Assembly: GCA_033557465.1 (NCBI GenBank)
Contig: CM066047.1
Coordinates: 434,001 to 498,000 of the forward strand
Source: Ichthyophis bannanicus
Lineage: Eukaryota > Chordata > Amphibia > Gymnophiona > Ichthyophiidae
Direction of reading: 5' to 3'
Length of the DNA stretch: 64,000 nt
Made by a program: the position numbers and the translations under genes
In this document: piece after piece, positions 63,587 to 64,000 of the stretch
Position numbering within the stretch: the first letter of the stretch is position 1
Layout: each line of letters opens with the position of its first letter
Notes under the pieces: model-generated
What the model was told of the DNA's origin: nothing
The model's database searches: none
The model's input: the letters and a program-made list of their open reading frames with translations, nothing else

Positions 63587-64000
63587 AAAATATTCACCTC
63601 GCTTTATTATTACTATTAATATTGTTTTTGTTTTGTTTTTTTGCCAAACTGAGCACCTAACTAGATCTATGCCCGCTCACTGTGCTGCAATTTTCACCAA
63701 GAAACCTACTAACCGGGTCTGCCAAGCCTACCCCTACAGCCCCCCTGTGGCGAGGATAAGCCCTCACTGAAACCCCTCTGACTCAACAAAACTGTACCTC
63801 AAAGGAAGAAATTCAACAGACCAAATATCCCCCCCCCCCCCAAAAAAAGAAAGAAAAATTTAAAGAATCAAAAATTGTTACATGGCAGCTGCTCGTGCCG
63901 GTTCCCTGCATGCGGTGACCACACGGTCAAAATGGCCGCTGCTGCTTCGCTGAGAAAACAAAAAGGCGCCAAAAATCAAAATTCTTGCTGTTCCTCACAC
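63587..64000 (-). other. DIRS-2 5' leader
   Basis: Non-coding sequence upstream of gag with a C-run (63828-63841). It continues past the window end. Confidence 0.6.

Larger units (their letters stand above)
52216..64000 (-). mobile_element. DIRS-2 element with nested hAT and L2
   Basis: The most complete DIRS-2 copy, running past the window end. From left: terminal repeat (52216-52375), hAT insertion (52376-54159), non-coding region with internal complementary region (about 54468-54575), recombinase C-terminal half (54589-55348), L2 insertion (55349 to about 59965), recombinase N-terminal half, RNase H and RT (59966-62201), gag (62110-63586) and 5' leader to 64000. The gag-side terminal repeat is outside. 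Lesions: RT YLDD changed to YLND, frameshifts near 55145, 60780, 61020 and 63120-63215. Confidence 0.88.

Overview
This window is nuclear DNA from a vertebrate. The mix of transposons (DIRS tyrosine-recombinase retrotransposons, L1/Tx1, L2, CR1 and R4 LINEs, tRNA-derived SINEs, hAT and mariner DNA transposons, LTR elements) and the single-copy gene fit an amphibian with a large genome, possibly a caecilian. The species is inference. The only host gene I can support is the 3' end of CSTF3 (cleavage stimulation factor subunit 3, CstF-77) on the + strand: exons at 9897-9991, 10167-10227 and 30264-30460, then a 3'UTR with AATAAA at 30922. The last intron is about 20 kb and is largely nested retroelements. 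Beyond 31 kb the window appears to be all intergenic repeats.

Layout. 1-9046: an L1/Tx1-like LINE (+, CSTF3 intron) whose ORF2 is split by three insertions: a SINE, an ORF1-only L1 copy (which itself carries a 1.8 kb LTR-like element), and a solo ERV LTR. 9897-10227: two CSTF3 exons. 10613-15582: an inverted, palindrome-like DIRS-1 composite. 16389-17616: hAT-like end plus purine-rich minisatellite. 17617-23345: a structurally complete DIRS-1 element (-) with terminal repeats, internal complementary region, gag, RT/RNase H and recombinase, broken by a few point lesions. 24258-29190: decayed DIRS-2 (-). 30264-30945: CSTF3 last exon and 3'UTR. 31092-36190: CR1 fragment, then 5' half of a DIRS-1 (+) carrying a second LTR-like element. 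36190-39290: decayed DIRS-2 (-). 39330-40750: R4-like LINE with a 97-bp tandem repeat. 40762-42634: L2-like LINE (-). 42880-46870: CR1 (-) with two L2-derived insertions. 46960-47800: CR1 3' end and mariner fragment. 47930-51298: L2 3' end split by a compound LTR-like insertion. 51300-52215: CR1 ORF1/endonuclease. 52216 to window end: a third DIRS-2 (-), hosting an hAT element and a nearly full-length L2 with GC-rich 5' monomers.

No novel multi-gene system of the bacterial defence type is present. The most unusual items are (i) a family of long LTR-like elements (1.8-2.9 kb including nests) whose reading frames end in a shared short acidic/cysteine tail, (ii) the head-to-head DIRS composite, (iii) the tandem 97-bp repeat placed exactly on an RT active-site motif, and (iv) tandem 148-bp and 127-bp monomers at the 5' ends of two L2 copies. 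Every transposon coding region seen carries at least one visible lesion or is truncated, except one gag frame of the last DIRS-2.
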